The notes under the pieces: generated by a model
Database searches by the model: none
What the model was told of the DNA's origin: nothing
Seen by the model: only the letters and a program-made list of their open reading frames with translations
Part shown: positions 1 through 13,180 of the stretch, piece after piece
How the letters are laid out: every line of letters starts with the position of its first letter
How positions within the stretch are numbered: position 1 is the stretch's first letter
Translations under genes and position numbers: made by a program
Origin: Carallia brachiata
Taxonomy: Eukaryota; Streptophyta; Magnoliopsida; Malpighiales; Rhizophoraceae
Length of the DNA: 64,000 bases
Reading direction: 5' to 3'
NCBI GenBank assembly: GCA_021464245.1
Contig: JADCRB010000055.1
Span: forward strand, 2,386,487-2,450,486

Positions 1-95
1 GCACACTCACAAATGCATTGTGACCTGCACTGCTACTTGGTAAACTCAAATCTAAACTAGCAAAAATAACAGAGACAGAAGAGAAGAACACAAAC

Positions 96-875
96 AACAA
101 TGGCGACTGAGAACTCCCGTATTCTCTCGTAGTTGGCCACGATACCCATCCTCTGAAGGGCCATAAGCCTGCTATAAGGATTACTATCCACCACCTCAGC
201 ACTCATATCCTGTTACAAAATTCCACGGACAAGCCGCACATAAAATCATATATCTGTTCTGTCCATTTACAACAACAAGAGCTTAATCACAACAATCAGC
301 GAGTACTGATAACATCTAAAACGTTGAGAGATGGAAGTGGAGACAAAAGTCAAATAACCTTGACTCTTGAACGGCGAGCAGGAACAGACTTCGCCAGCTT
401 TGCCAGATGTTCCACACGCGATTGCAACTGCAAAATGCCACAAAAAAAACATATATATATAGCCACTTATGTCCGAAATCTCAAATTTTCTGACTGCTTG
501 ATTTATTAATTCATTTATTTTCGAGTTTTTTTTTTTTAAAGCAAAAATATCTCTCAACTCATTTCCTACGCAAAGCAACAATTTACTATAAAAAAAAGCC
601 GTAAAAGTTTCGATTCCACAAATTCACAAATGCAGAATGAATGATTCTAACTAATTGTAGTTTAGATCCGTGTTTTAGTTTAGAGAAGTTGCTGCAATTA
701 GGGATCATTCGCAGAGGAGAAGAGATGAAAACGCACGAGCAGCAGCTGCTTCGAATAAATGTATGCGATTGTAGGTATGTACCTTGCAAATTGACGCATT
801 ATGCGAAGCATCAGGCAGCGATAGCTTGAGAGATTCGAGATCATTCAGCACCGCTTTCAATTCCACCTCCTCCAT
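96..875 (-). CDS. UBA5: UBA5, UFM1-activating E1 enzyme, N-terminal exons only (runs off left edge)
   Basis: UBA5 adenylates the ubiquitin-like modifier UFM1 and is the E1 of the ufmylation pathway (cytosol and ER surface). Three coding exons are readable on the minus strand: 875-783 (31 codons, starting [14 protein letters not shown]), 427-359 (23 codons) and 209-96 (38 codons, containing [20 protein letters not shown]). The third block is the hallmark segment just before the nucleotide-binding Rossmann fold of plant UBA5. All junctions are GT-AG and in phase 0. The glycine-rich ATP loop and the catalytic cysteine lie beyond the left edge. An upstream in-frame ATG at 956 exists, but 875 matches the family start and follows a GA-rich leader. 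Identity comes from remembered family sequence and is strong for the third exon. Confidence 0.9.
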
Positions 876-876
876 T

Positions 877-877
<1 letters not shown>

Positions 878-909
<32 letters not shown>
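878..909. repeat. (CT)n microsatellite in the UBA5 leader
   Basis: An uninterrupted CT run of about 32 bases lies immediately upstream of the UBA5 start codon; on the transcribed strand it is a GA run. GA/CT runs in 5' leaders are common in plant genes and are often length-polymorphic. Confidence 0.9.
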
Positions 910-914
<5 letters not shown>

Positions 915-2893
915 AAGATTGTCAGTTTCTATAAAGAGAACAAAATTGTAAACCACAGTTGCTGCAGTTCTGCTTCTCGTTGCCTTGGCAGGCCTACTTT
1001 ATTCCTTTTAAAAAAATAATAAAAAATAAAAAACAAAAAACAGAAATGGTGAAGCAGAATTTCGCTGAGTAGGCATCACTATTTAGTTAGAGAAAAAATT
1101 TTATGAGTGCAGTAAAAAATTAAAAATAACTAAACCGTTAGAAATGTCTCTTTTTTATTTTTTTTTCTGTCACACCGTTAGAGACAAGGTTGTTAGAACT
1201 GAAACAGTTATCGAATTGAAAATATTAACGAGTTAAAATTCAATCAGTTGAATCGGTATTTGAATCGGTATTTAATAATATATATATATATATATATAAG
1301 TAATTAGAAAAATAATAATTATATATAGTGATTAAATATTAATTTTTTTAATTTTAAAAATTAAATTAAAAGTTTTAATCAAATTTAGGACTAAATTAAA
1401 ATTTTTAATTAAATTTGGTCCTTAAATTATAATTTAAATAATATTTAAAGTCAAATTATAATTTACCAATTTTTTAATTTTATTGACCGGTCCAACCAGT
1501 CTAGTTATTTAAATTTACATTAATAATATTTATAAAAATAATAAAATTTATTATGCATTAAAGTTAAATCTTCAAGCTGTATATTTAATAAAATTTAACT
1601 TATTAATACCTAAGTTATATTTTTATAAAATTAGTCTAATTACAGGTAAAATGATAAATTATTATAATAAAATAAAAAATAAAATATTTAAAATAATTAT
1701 TTTATTATTTAATCAGTAACAATTGATACTAATTTAACTAAATATTATAACTTCATTTTGTTTATTAGTAACAATAATTAATAATAATAATTAATAATAA
1801 TAATAACAATTAATAATAATAAAATCAAGCATGTCTGAAAATTAAAAACTTTTGTCGGTAAGAATATAAATACGAAAAGCTTGCCATAAAGGACGGGGAG
1901 GTCCCTCCTTCTTCGCGTCGGGATATTCTTTCTTTTGTACTACTCGTGTTTTTTTTTGGTAATTTTTGCCCTTTGAAACGGCACGGTAATCTCTATCAAG
2001 ATTCCGTTGAGATGAAAATTAACATTACTATTATAACAGTTACATGGATATTGATAATTTTTATCGTTAATTAAACCAAAGACACCAAAAATTTAATAAA
2101 GCATGCAAGAGAAGATTATAATAATAAAAAGTGTGAATTTCACGTAATTTTAAATAAATAGTAATAAATAATAATATAATTTTATTAAATAATATTTAAT
2201 AATTTATCTTTATTTAATTATTCATATAAATTTATAATTATTTTAAAATTATTTAATGACAAATATGTATTCAATAGTATTATAGTTTAATTAAGATTTA
2301 GGTTTATACCAGTTATGATCTATAAAATCTGCTAAAAATAATAAATACAGTCTATTTCAGGTAACGATTTTCCTCCACCAAAATAGCAAGAACGAAAAAA
2401 ATAAAAGGGACCTAAATTCAGCAAACCAAGGATGTTTATAAAGTTTAACATTAACTGCAACGGGTAGGTAAGATTTAACAGAATCTTGTTTTCTCTCTTC
2501 GGTACAAATTCATCTTTGAGATTTCTCTTTCCAATACGAAACATAGTAAGAGAGATTGCCAAAGGAGAATATCAAGGCGGAGGCAATTTTTGTCTTTGTA
2601 ATTACTTGAAAGTTGAAACACAACCACAAGTTGGTTGACTCTCTTGTACGTTTTATTATTATTATTATTATTATTATCTCTCTTATCTTCTCGGAAACCT
2701 TCTTCAATTGTAGGAAAGTCAGATAAGTGCAAAAAAACTAAACAAGTTATAGTCAACAGGAATATTTCAAGGAATCTGAATGGCATCCTGATGTTTATCT
2801 GGGGATCTATAAATTATTGTGGGTTTTTTGGGTTTGTGTTGGAGGTTTATTTTTAGTAAGGTATTAATCGGATGTACGGCTGTGTGCCTAAAG
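910..2893. other. AT-rich divergent intergenic region between UBA5 and PAP27
   Basis: This shared upstream region of two divergent genes is strongly AT-rich. It holds a (TA)n run near 1279-1300, (TAA)n stretches near 1776-1825, a (TTA)n run near 2650-2677 and a degraded MITE copy at about 1190-1510. No open reading frame here resembles a protein. The promoters of UBA5 and of the phosphatase must lie here, but I cannot place either with confidence. Confidence 0.6.
1190..1510. mobile_element. Degraded MITE copy related to the one in unit B (49.56 kb)
   Basis: This stretch aligns by eye with 49561-49992. Both have an AAGGTTGT-start, a TATCGAAT block, a GGTATTTAATAATATATA block, a TAGTGATTAAATATTAAT core, and an ATTTTATTG(G)ACCGGT block followed by CAACCAGT. 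The right terminus seems lost here. Presence in two unlinked places, one of them polymorphic among tandem units, shows it is a dispersed repeat. Confidence 0.55.
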
Positions 2894-5800
2894 ATGGAAG
2901 ACAGGCTTAGCGCTTTGAAGACGATCGTTGCTTTCTTGTGTTTTGCCAACTTGATCTCCGTTTGGGGTCACGGTGATGAACTCACTGAACAGCCATTGGC
3001 CAGAATCGCCATTCATAATGCGGTTTTCGCGCTTCGGGACTCGGCTTCCGTTAAGGCCTCTCCTCTCATTCTTGGCTCGAATGTGAGTGTTCATATAGTT
3101 TTTTCTTTTCTTTTTTTTTTTTTTAATGTTTGTTGGTGTCCTTTCTTTTTTGGAGTAAAAAAAAAAAAAGGAGAAACTTTTTAAGTTAAAGTTTTGTTCT
3201 TGGAAGCAAGAGCTGCTTCTTTTTGATGGAAATCTACTTGCAGTCAAAGTTGTAGCATTCTTGGACCCATTTTTAAGTTGGTTTCACTTTTACTTGATTC
3301 ATAATCTGAACATTAAATTTATGGGTGACTGTTACTGGAATCCCCCCTTTAGATTTTTATAGGTATTTTTAACTTAGAATTCATTAGCTTTGTGTTGTAT
3401 TGTTTTGGGGTTTATGGTTTGCTTGATCTGGGTTTAAAGTAAGTGCTGAATTATATGATTCCAGGGTGAGGATACTGAATGGGTAACAGTGGATCTTGTG
3501 CATCCAGAGCCATCTTCAGATGATTGGGTTGGAGTTTTCTCTCCTGCAAAATTCAAGTAATGCCCTCGAGCCATCTTTGCTGAAATTATTTTATAGGATA
3601 AAATTTATCTCCATTGGTAAATTGTGCAGTGTTGAAAATTTGTGGTGTTTTTTTTTTTTTTTTTGTTTTAATAAAGTGGGAAAATCTGTTTTGATATGGC
3701 AGTGGATCCACTTGTCCTCCAGAAGATGAACCCAAAAAGCAAAGTCCGTACATTTGTTCTGCCCCAATAAAGGTCTGTTTAATTTAGCTTATGACATCAA
3801 TTTAAAAGTGGATTTTAGAATTCATTTAGGCCAGTGCCTCTCTAACTTCTGTAATTGTTGAATGTGTCTGTTTCAGTATAAGTTTGCAAATGATTCCAAT
3901 TCACAATACACAAAGACAGGCAAAAGTTCTTTGAGATTTCAGCTGATAAATCAGCGGGCAGATTTCTCCTTTGCCCTGTTCTCAGGAGGACTGTCAAATG
4001 TGAGTCTAAAGAAATTTTTTTTTTTTTAATCTTCTCTTTCTTCTCTTATGCCACATCCACTACAGAATTATTGAAGGAGTTTAGCATTTGTTGCTCTAGA
4101 ACTTGACATTGATCTTCTTAACTGCATGACCCAGATACACTGATGGTTTTGACAGAAAGACTTGTGCTATTTTTGATTTCTTGCAGCCAAAATTGGTCGC
4201 AGTTTCAAATTCCATAACATTTGCCAACCCTAAGGCACCCTTGTACCCCCGCCTTGCTCAAGGAAAATCTTGGGACGAAGTGAGTTGCTATGTCTTTTTT
4301 TTTATTGAATGAAAATATTCTGGGTTAATAATTGTAGTGTTCTATATAAACCATATATTTGTTCTTAACGCATAGTGAAAGAATGTATTGTTATTTTGTG
4401 AGCCAAAAAAAAAAAGTAGACAAAGTTGAATCAACCTGGAAACATACTCCAATACTGCCTTTTGCTATCTAATATGATGATGATATAGATTTACACCTTT
4501 GACTTTAATTATTTGGCTGCTGTAGCTACTTTGTTTACTTGCAAATAAAATTCAATGTTCTGTTTCAAATTTCCTGTAGATGACTGTGACGTGGACTAGT
4601 GGCTACAACATAGATGAAGCTACTCCATTTGTTTCATGGGGTCGTGTGGGAGAATCTCCAAAGCTTTCACCGGCTGGCACATTGACAATTGACAGGAACA
4701 GCATGTGTGGTATGATCCTTTTCCAGTTTTTTGTTGTAAGATGCTTGATCTTATAGATCCCAATTGTTTTGGTAACAAATTCAACCCATCTACAGTGAAA
4801 AGCGTGCAGTTTGTACCTCTTTGCTTCCTTCGTTGCTCAATCAGGTTTTTGGTATGCCAGAGCATCGATGAGGTTTACTTGTTACCTTGCAGGTTCGCCC
4901 GCACGAACTGTTGGCTGGCGTGATGCTGGTTACATACATACAAGTTTTTTGAAGAATTTGTGGCCAAATGCCAAGTATGTGCTTTGAACATCGTCTTCTT
5001 TTCAATATAAAAGCTGAGATATAACAAAAGATCTTTTTATGCCATTTCAGGTACACTTACCAGATTGGTCATATCTTATCTAATGGTTCATACGTCTGGG
5101 GCAAGAAGTATTCATTCAAATCATCACCATATCCTGGACAGGACTCATTACAGCGTGTCATAATATTTGGTGACATGGGGAAGGTAACTCAGAAAAAATA
5201 AAATTTTCACCAACACTGAGGACAGTATTTTTTCCATTACACGCACATGTGGCAGCATTACAGCTAGTACCCAAAACTAGTAGATAACCAATGCCAGAAC
5301 TCAGGCTCTTGCCGCCACAAATAGCTTGTTGGTACCTTGACGTTCGGTTCCAAAAGCCAGTGATGACAATAGTTTAATTTGTTCTCATGTCAAGATGGCA
5401 AGACTTTTATGCTTAATTTTCTTGAATCCATCTTATTTTTTTAATACAAGATGAAATCCTGAGCCTTTCAGAAATCATTGTTCTCGTCAATAAAGTTTCA
5501 TATTAATTTTAACATGTTTTTTCAGGGAGAGCGTGATGGCTCAAATGAATACAGCAATTACCAGCCTGGTTCACTCAACACAACCGACCAACTCCTGAAG
5601 GATTTGAGAAACTATGACATTGTGTTCCATATAGGAGACATTTGTTATGCAAATGGGTACATTTCACAGTGGGACCAATTCACAGCACAGGTAGAGCCCA
5701 TTGCAGCAACTGTGCCATACATGATTGGAAGGTGTGTACTTCGCAAACCACTGTCATATGCAACAAATTCATGAATCTATTTATGGTTCTAGCTGAAGTT

Positions 5801-6825
5801 ATTCTTGTATATTTTTCTGCAGTGGTAACCATGAAAGAGACTGGCCTAATTCAGGGTCATTCTACGACAAAACAGACTCAGGTGGAGAATGTGGTGTTCT
5901 TGCAGAGACCATGTTTTATGTTCCTGCTGAAAACAGAGCGAAGTTTTGGTAGGTAAAACAGATTCCTCGAGTGAAAAAATAAAATGACAACGTGCTCTCT
6001 GTATAGCTGCCTCCCTAATTTGCCGTTTGAAAATGGTATCCCGATATCCAGTTTGACTGGTCTTTTCCTAAATTTTAATTCAGGACCATAATATTGCAGG
6101 TACAAAACTGATTATGGCATGTTTCGCTTCTGCATAGCTGACTCCGAGCATGACTGGAGAGAGGGCACCGAACAGTATAGGTTTATTGAGGAATGCCTTG
6201 CGACTGTCGATAGGCGAAAGCAGCCTTGGTTAATTTTTGCAGCTCATCGTGTCCTCGGTTATTCATCTGACAAATGGTATGGTCTTGAGGGCTCGTTTGA
6301 AGAACCTATGGGAAGAGAAAGCTTGCAAAAGCTCTGGCAGAAGTACAAGGTAGACATTGCATTCTATGGACATGTCCACAACTATGAAAGGTCCTGCCCT
6401 GTTTACCAGGTATGCATTACAGAAAGAGTTTCATCCAGCCCAAAGAACAATGTTACTGCGTAAGGTTGCATTGCTTATGGCAATAATTTTTACTATTATT
6501 GCGTATGCTGGCGCTGCAGGGCCAATGTGTGAACGCAGAAAAACAGCATTATTCAGGCACATTAAATGGAACAATCCATATAGTCGTGGGCGGAGGAGGG
6601 GCTCACTTATCGGAATACAGTGAAGTGACCCCCAAATGGAGCATTTACAGGGATTATGACTGGGGATTCGGCAAACTGACGGCGTTTAGCCACTCATCCC
6701 TGCTCTTTGAGTACAGGAAAAGCCGGGACGGGAAGGTCTATGATTCCTTCACCATAACAAGGGACTACAGAGATATCCTGGCCTGTGTGCATGACGGTTG
6801 TCCAGCAACCACCTTGGCTTCTTGA
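2894..6825 (+). CDS. PAP27: Purple acid phosphatase, PAP27 type (12 exons)
   Basis: This is a metallophosphoesterase of the large plant purple acid phosphatase group. Exons: 2894-3082, 3465-3556, 3703-3772, 3877-3999, 4187-4279, 4580-4709, 4893-4974, 5051-5183, 5526-5731, 5823-5948, 6100-6409, 6520-6825. All are GT-AG and join without a frame break into 619 aa. The N-terminus (residues 1-25) looks like a signal peptide, so secretion or an endomembrane location is likely. A fibronectin-like N-terminal domain precedes the catalytic fold. All five PAP metal motifs are present: GDMG (300-303), GDICY (341-345), GNHE (374-377), AAH (463-465) and GHVH (506-509). Plant homologues of this subgroup are often labelled 'probable inactive', although the ligands are kept here. 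An in-frame ATG at 2819 would add 25 residues; I prefer 2894 because the signal peptide then starts normally. Confidence 0.93.
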
Positions 6826-8539
6826 ATCACATTTTTATTGCACTTTCCTTGTTGGAAGATTACAACTACGATGTTATCTAATCAGTAATAACAACTAGGT
6901 TGACATTGATCGCTCAGTTATTTATTGTCCGTGGTCCTAGTGTGTTTTGCTGGTTTAGCATTTTTTTCTGAATCAAATATGAAACAAAAAAGATAGGTGT
7001 ATGCATGTTTGTGTGCTAGAAATACACACTCAATAAAATAATAGTAGTTTTGTGCTGTTTAATAAAAAAATTTTCACGAAGAAAAAAATTATTTTGTAGA
7101 GAATTTTATATAATATTTATATTTTATGTTTTAAAATAATATTTATTTAGATCTAAATTTTAATTTTTTCTTAAAAAATTAGGAAATTATTTTTTTATAG
7201 CTTTTGGCATAGGTACCGAGCATGGGTCCGAAGACATGTGGTGTAATTAGATGAATTAGTCCTCACGTGTTAAAAGGGGACCGGCAACCGCGTCAACTTT
7301 TCCGTCCCGTCAACTATTGCGTTATCAACATCAGGAAGCAATCATTGAGTCAGCCAAAACCTATGCCATAACTTGTCCATGCGGCATGGAAGAAAAAGAA
7401 ACGGCGTGCCATCAGCGCGCACAAAAATTAAGAAATGATTCATGGACCACATGCAAGCCCTAGCAGTGGTCTCCCCTAGTTATAGCCGTTTTTTTTTTTT
7501 TTTAATACCAACAGAAGTTGAAGGTTAAGAAAGAAGATAAAGTCACTATAATTCTAATATAAGATGAGAAAACTTCAACAGAATATTTTAATAAGTTATA
7601 TTAGAAATACGAAATTATCAAATTTTTTTATTATATATATTTTCCTTTATTATTAGTATATTAAAAAAATTTTTTATCTCGCATGCACTTCTTTTTGCCT
7701 TTGTTTTTTGGCAGTCTATCACTCATCTATACATGTCGTTGGCATAATTTTTATTAGATACAATTTTTGTTTCAACTCAATGAAAATGTTTATGACAACT
7801 TTAAAACTCCAATTGCACGTCTCCATATTAGACATTCAGACACTTGTATTTTTTAAGAATTTCTTAATAGTATATTTTAAATGAAATTGATCGCATGGAT
7901 GAACCTTTGCATTTTTTAGTCTAATAATTTTTATTATATCTCACAATATATATTACTCAAATTACAATACATACATTTCGTTTTATACTACTAAAAAACC
8001 TAAAACCTTAAGCAAGGTCTCAGGTTCGAGCCTTATGAATGAGAAAAACGACGTTGCAAGAGCCACCCCCGGCAAATGGTTCAATCGTGTTCGAATTGGA
8101 TTAGTTAGGACTCCATCACAAACTTCCGAATACCGAGGGTTTACCCAACAAAAAAAACCTAAAACCTTCATAATCTAAACTAGAGTTTGAGAGTATTGGG
8201 CCTATACAGGTAAAAACCATTTGGGTCGGATTACAACCTTTTGAAGACTAAGTTTGACTATGGGTGAGGCTGAAGGCCGGCCCAGCCCACTCTGGACAGT
8301 CCATGCCTTTTATTTATTTATTTATTTTTCCTCTTCAGTTTGGTTTCTGGATGTTCTCAGAAACCCTGACTGTTGTATGGAGTCAAATTCACTGTGTCGG
8401 AGATGGAGTTGAAAAGAAGGGCAAGCAGGAGAGAAAGCGTCAATTTCAGTTTCTCTGTTTTCTATTGGTTTAATAAATAACATAAGCCTGTAGTAGTTGT
8501 TGTTTGGTTTGGTGGGTTCGGGAACAATTCAAGCAGACG
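6826..8539. other. Intergenic region, PAP27 3' flank to COMMD9 promoter
   Basis: The first 200 bases are probably the PAP27 3' UTR, with an AATAAAATAAT-type signal near 7032. The middle is AT-rich with no supported gene. A truncated SINE with a perfect target-site duplication lies at 7993-8168. The last 300 bases contain the likely COMMD9-like leader. No other coding signal was found. Confidence 0.6.
7993..8168 (+). mobile_element. 5'-truncated tRNA-derived SINE with 17-bp target-site duplication
   Basis: A body at 8010-8151 is flanked by perfect direct repeats AAAAAACCTAAAACCTT (7993-8009 and 8152-8168). The body starts close to a pol III B-box-like GGTTCGAGCC (about 8023-8032) and ends ...GGGTTTACCCAAC followed by an A-run. 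The usual A box is missing, so the copy is 5'-truncated and cannot be transcribed on its own. The perfect duplication argues for a fairly recent insertion. Confidence 0.8.
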
Positions 8540-10093
8540 ATGGAACATAGTTTATGGGGACATCTGCCACTGTTGGTGCGAGCCAACTCGAAGGAATCAG
8601 TGGAGTACATTCTCCAAGCTCTCTGGAGAACCCGAGAGACCGGCCTCGATGCTGCCGACCGCTCCATCATCCGTGGCATGCTCCAACTCCAAAACGACTC
8701 CGACCTTGACCCTGTAATTCCTTATATATCTCCTTATTCTCTACAATTGGGTGGCCTGACTGAGCACTTGTCGTGTTAGAACTTCGACTTTTTTTTTTTT
8801 TTTGCTGATTTGTGGCTTAAAAAGGGATTTTACCTGCGCTTACCCCATTAGTTGTTTTATAGAAAGATAATTTATTGCGGCTAAATTCTTGTGGATTATG
8901 TGTGTATTTTGAAAATTTGACTTATTAAATGGTTACTAGATGTCTTCCATAGGCGCCTGGATTAGATAGACGGGCCTAGGCAATGTCTCCCACCGAATTA
9001 AGGATTGTCTTGAATGGGAGGAGTTGTTTTTTATGTTTGTTTATTAGGGTGGAATTCAATTGTTTCTTGTTGATTAAAGACTCAAGCTTTTTTCAATCTT
9101 TAAAACTCTCTAACATTTCTGCTCAAACCACGGTTGATTTCTGGACATAAATACTTGCTTTAGACTGTTGTAAGAGGTTCTAGATTTGCTCAGACCTGTT
9201 GGTAGTATTTGAGATGGATATCTACATTTAGTTTGATCAATCTTGAATTCATCTTTGGAAACTAAAAAGCATTCAAGGCCTTTTTGTTTTTTCTTCGTGT
9301 ACTGATTAATGGCATATTTAACAACTTTTGCATTCTTGCTCTGCAGCTTTTGGTGTGTCTTCGAGTGTTGATTCGAAGGTGTGTCTATGAGAATATAAAT
9401 AAGGATGACATTCAAAAGTTATTTCCCAGTGAGGTTCTGCCCGAAATGCAAAGGCTAGTGACGCTTCTTCTGCAGAAGTTTCAGAAAGAATGGCAAGATG
9501 ATGTGTTCAAGAATCAGGTCCAACAGTCAGCTATCACATTGATATTTATTTGGGTGAAATGCAAAGATTTGACATTTTATTTGATTGTCAATCATTTTCA
9601 GCCTAATGTTCCCCACTTGAAGGCAATGACATGGAATATGGCAAAGCGGGACTCAACTGAAGATATAGACCCAGTGGCTGTTATCAACTTAAAGGTATCC
9701 CACCAACAATTGTGATTTTTGTTGGACCAGGAAATCACCTTAAATTTTTGCTTTTGCCTTGGAATCTTGGATGGATGTGTAAATGGTCTCAGTGTGATTT
9801 CATTAACCTAATCATCATAGCTGCGCACTGCACTTCGTGCAGCTTCAGAATGATGCTCGGTCTCAGCCAGGAGAAATGGAAGTAAAGTTTCAATTAGCTA
9901 AAGATACTTTGCAAACAATGCTCAAGTCCTTGTACTGCATAAGAGACCAATTATTGGACTCGGTGAGTACCCACCGAGCTTGAATTGATTTGTTTATTGT
10001 TCCTATATTGCATGAGATAAAACTTCTGTTTTCTTAGTTGTTAGTTTATAGATGCTGTGTGCTTGGCAGGGTGGGGCATCAGATAGGCAATGA
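8540..10093 (+). CDS. COMMD9: COMM domain-containing protein, COMMD9-like
   Basis: COMMD proteins form the Commander/CCC complex, which acts in endosomal recycling; in animals they also affect NF-kB and copper handling. Five exons: 8540-8713, 9347-9517, 9602-9694, 9843-9962, 10070-10093, all GT-AG and phase 0, giving 193 aa, close to the usual ~200. The N-terminal half is helical. The C-terminal COMM domain begins near residue 117 with the conserved tryptophan in HLKAMTWNM and ends with LAKDTLQTMLKSLYCIRDQL, which matches the closing helix of COMMD9 (SKETLDTMLDGLGRIRDQL in animals, from memory). An in-frame ATG at 8504 would add 12 residues. The COMMD9 assignment over other COMMD paralogues rests on that last helix. 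Confidence 0.87.
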
Positions 10094-13000
10094 TCCCTGG
10101 AAACCAACCGTGTGATTTACCAATATGCCTCAACTAGAATGGTGCGGCCTGACGGCCCTGACCTCGGAATTGGTTTTGGCATCATTATATTTTTTGCCTT
10201 GCTTGTTTCATGGATCCAATTGATGTCCCTAGACAAACCGAGGAAAGGTGCAAAACTACTGAGCTCTGTGAATTTTTTTATGCTACGGATGTTTGTAAGA
10301 ATTTTTTATTTGTAAAGCATTGTTTAATGTTAAAAGTATTCTTGCTACATAGAGTAATATTCAATTTACTTAAAGTTGCCAAGGTGTAGTTGGAATTCGT
10401 TAATAGCTAGCTGGTTAGCTGTTTCTTTTTTCCCCTTGCGAGTGATTTATGAAAATCATGAATATATATTTGGTTGAGATGAAAATTGGAAGGTACTTGA
10501 TTGGATTTTTGGGATATAGTTTTTAAAATCATTCATTTCAATATATTATAATACGTTTCATTATATGCTTTGTGCTACCAAGCATATCTTTAAAAATAAA
10601 AAACATATGTAGGTAAAATTCTTGTTCATCCAAATTATCCTTTTGAGTAAGAGTATGGTTCATTAAAGATAGTAGATGGAACCAACTCAAATAGTTGCAG
10701 AGTACTGCAGGCGCTTTGAATTTCATGCCTATATATATATATATATAACCTATCTAGTGCAGGCTACAGCTGTGCCATCTGGTTCTGGTTCGGTGAACGT
10801 TCTGCCTTATCCAAATTTTTAGTTTTCGCCCATCATGACAATCATTTCTAAGGATATGCTTCTCTTTATGATATGTCCTGGATTAAAATAATTAAACATT
10901 GGGAATTATTTCTTATAAAATAATTATTAGATTATATAACAAGAAATTTAGGTGATGTAACGGACGGGGTAGTTGGTGATTGCGAATTGTGTGTTATTAA
11001 TCATTATACGGTATTTCGTATGGTTGCTTCGTCCCATGTTTGTTAAGAGCAAGGCACGTCAATTTCCAAAAATAATTCTATGGTGGTGGTGCTTCTGCTT
11101 CAGTCCAGTCCATGAGAACAATCAAAACTATCATGAGCAAAACTATATAAAGTAATAGGTAAGTGATAAATTGGGGTGTATTTTAGGGTAGTAATTTAAG
11201 TTTGAGTTCTTACGGTTATGTCTTTTTTTAGTAAATGACTGTCTTTTCTTGACAAATGACTGAGTGCCTGCTATGAGACAGAAAAATTGTAACTCGACAA
11301 CGAGACTTGGTAATTGTCGTGATCTCTAATACAGAAACGACTCTTAGTACTACTGGTACACGAGCGATGAGTCTGTCTTTTTGAAAATAATTGAATGAGG
11401 TGTTACAAATGATAATTATTTTAATCTTGACCCTATAGATTTGATAACGAACATACTTATAATTAATTTTTTTTATCATTAAAAAAAATTAATCTATATG
11501 ATTTTAAATAAGTGATAATAAGTTGTAATATAATCTTATTTAAGGTCTTCTGATAGGTTATATGTATTTTTTTTATAAATTTAATCATTTAATTGATTTT
11601 TTTTTTTTTTTTTTTGTTCCTTGCCAGTTTGCCTCCACCCATATTATCCAAATCCCAACCTTCAACAATCTAATTTCAAACATAGTCTTTTTGCAATTTA
11701 ATGTATGTTTTTTCATACTCTCTTAGACTAATTTCTGCACTTGAAATGCAATCCAGTCAACAATTTTGGTTAACAGGCTAGGTAGCTTGTTAATGAGTTT
11801 TGTCTTCTTCTGGCTGCCATTTGCCAAACGGTACGACATCATTTTTGAATGAATCACAATCTACTCCTTGAATGACGCGTTCGCGTGCTCAATCAAGCGC
11901 GCCAACAGGCAAGCGGACGCCACTTAGAAAACATCTGGCAATGCTATTGCTACGCTTCTACGACGCGTCTTTTAGCTGAAGCCACGCAATTCTGTTAAAT
12001 TCTCGGGTTGCAAGTTTATGCTTATACAGTGTCAAAATTTGCACAAACCGTGGTTTAGAAGAACCCAATTATGAGGACCAGGCTTTGTCTCGATGGCACT
12101 GGGGTACATTTCAGTGTAGCTGACAGGAATTTGAACTTCTGCTGATCTTTTCACCGTAAAAAAAAAAAATAAAAAAAACTCTAATTACTGCTATTAAGCG
12201 GATCATATAATTTGAAATTACGTTACCATTGAGACAAGTGACAAAAATTATTTGAATAAGCAATTTCTTTTTTGGCCCCAATATTACTGTTGTTAACATT
12301 GATTTGTCGCATTGTAAATAAAAGTGAGAAACAAAGTTCAACAATAATATGTATGCATAGAGGAGATGGTCAGCCGACGCCGACAGCTGAAGAATTCCTT
12401 AGAAATCAACTATGTTCACGTCCTTGGCCGAACCTTCCAAAGATCGTAAAACTTGGACGATCCATCATTCTGAGTCAGGATTGATTGTGATTTGTGAACA
12501 TAAAGAAAAACAAAATGTCTGAGGGAGGGTGTTATGATTTGACAAGTGAAGCACCCTTCTTCTCTTCCCCCGTTCCACGTTAGCTTCAAAGCATTAGCAT
12601 CAAATCTCAATGGGATCAAAGGGTCGTTGGAACTTGGATCAGCTACCATGATTTTGCATTGTTTTTTTTTTTTTTTGACCAATTGCATTGTTTTTTTCTC
12701 TTTGAGGGGTCCATGACTTATGAATTGGTCAGCTTTTGTGGGCGTTGAGTTAGACAATTGCACATGTCGCGCCCGTGGGCTAATTAATTGGCTTTTTTTT
12801 TTTGGCAACTTCCTAATGAGCAAATTGGTAGATAAATGTTCGTATCTACTAAACTGAGTTTAAACAGTGCGGCCTCATCGGACTCCATGACTAAACTTCT
12901 CCAAGTACCCAAAGAAAAACGTCTAAATATCTCCGATATATGAAGGTTAAATAGGGGCTGTTACATCGTTTTCAATTTTTGATGCTTGTTAATTTACTTT

Positions 13001-13180
13001 ATTTTTTAGTGAATCAAATTAACTCATGATCTAATATTATTTAAATATATTTTTTAATTTTTTTATTTAAGTAGATTTACTTATTATGTGATATAAAATT
13101 ATAAGTAAGTTATATTTATTTTAAAAAAGAGTTAAAATAAAAATCTTCCCAATTTCTATCATCATTTCGGTAAAAAACAC

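Noticed and set aside
8504..8539. Upstream in-frame ATG for the COMMD9-like gene
   Set aside because: Would add MVWWVREQFKQT, which has no counterpart in COMMD9 proteins as remembered; 8540 was chosen, but the longer start cannot be excluded.
12416..12823. 135-codon minus-strand frame with Lys-rich runs
   Set aside because: Lys runs come from poly-T tracts, there is no domain and no splice pattern joining it to anything.
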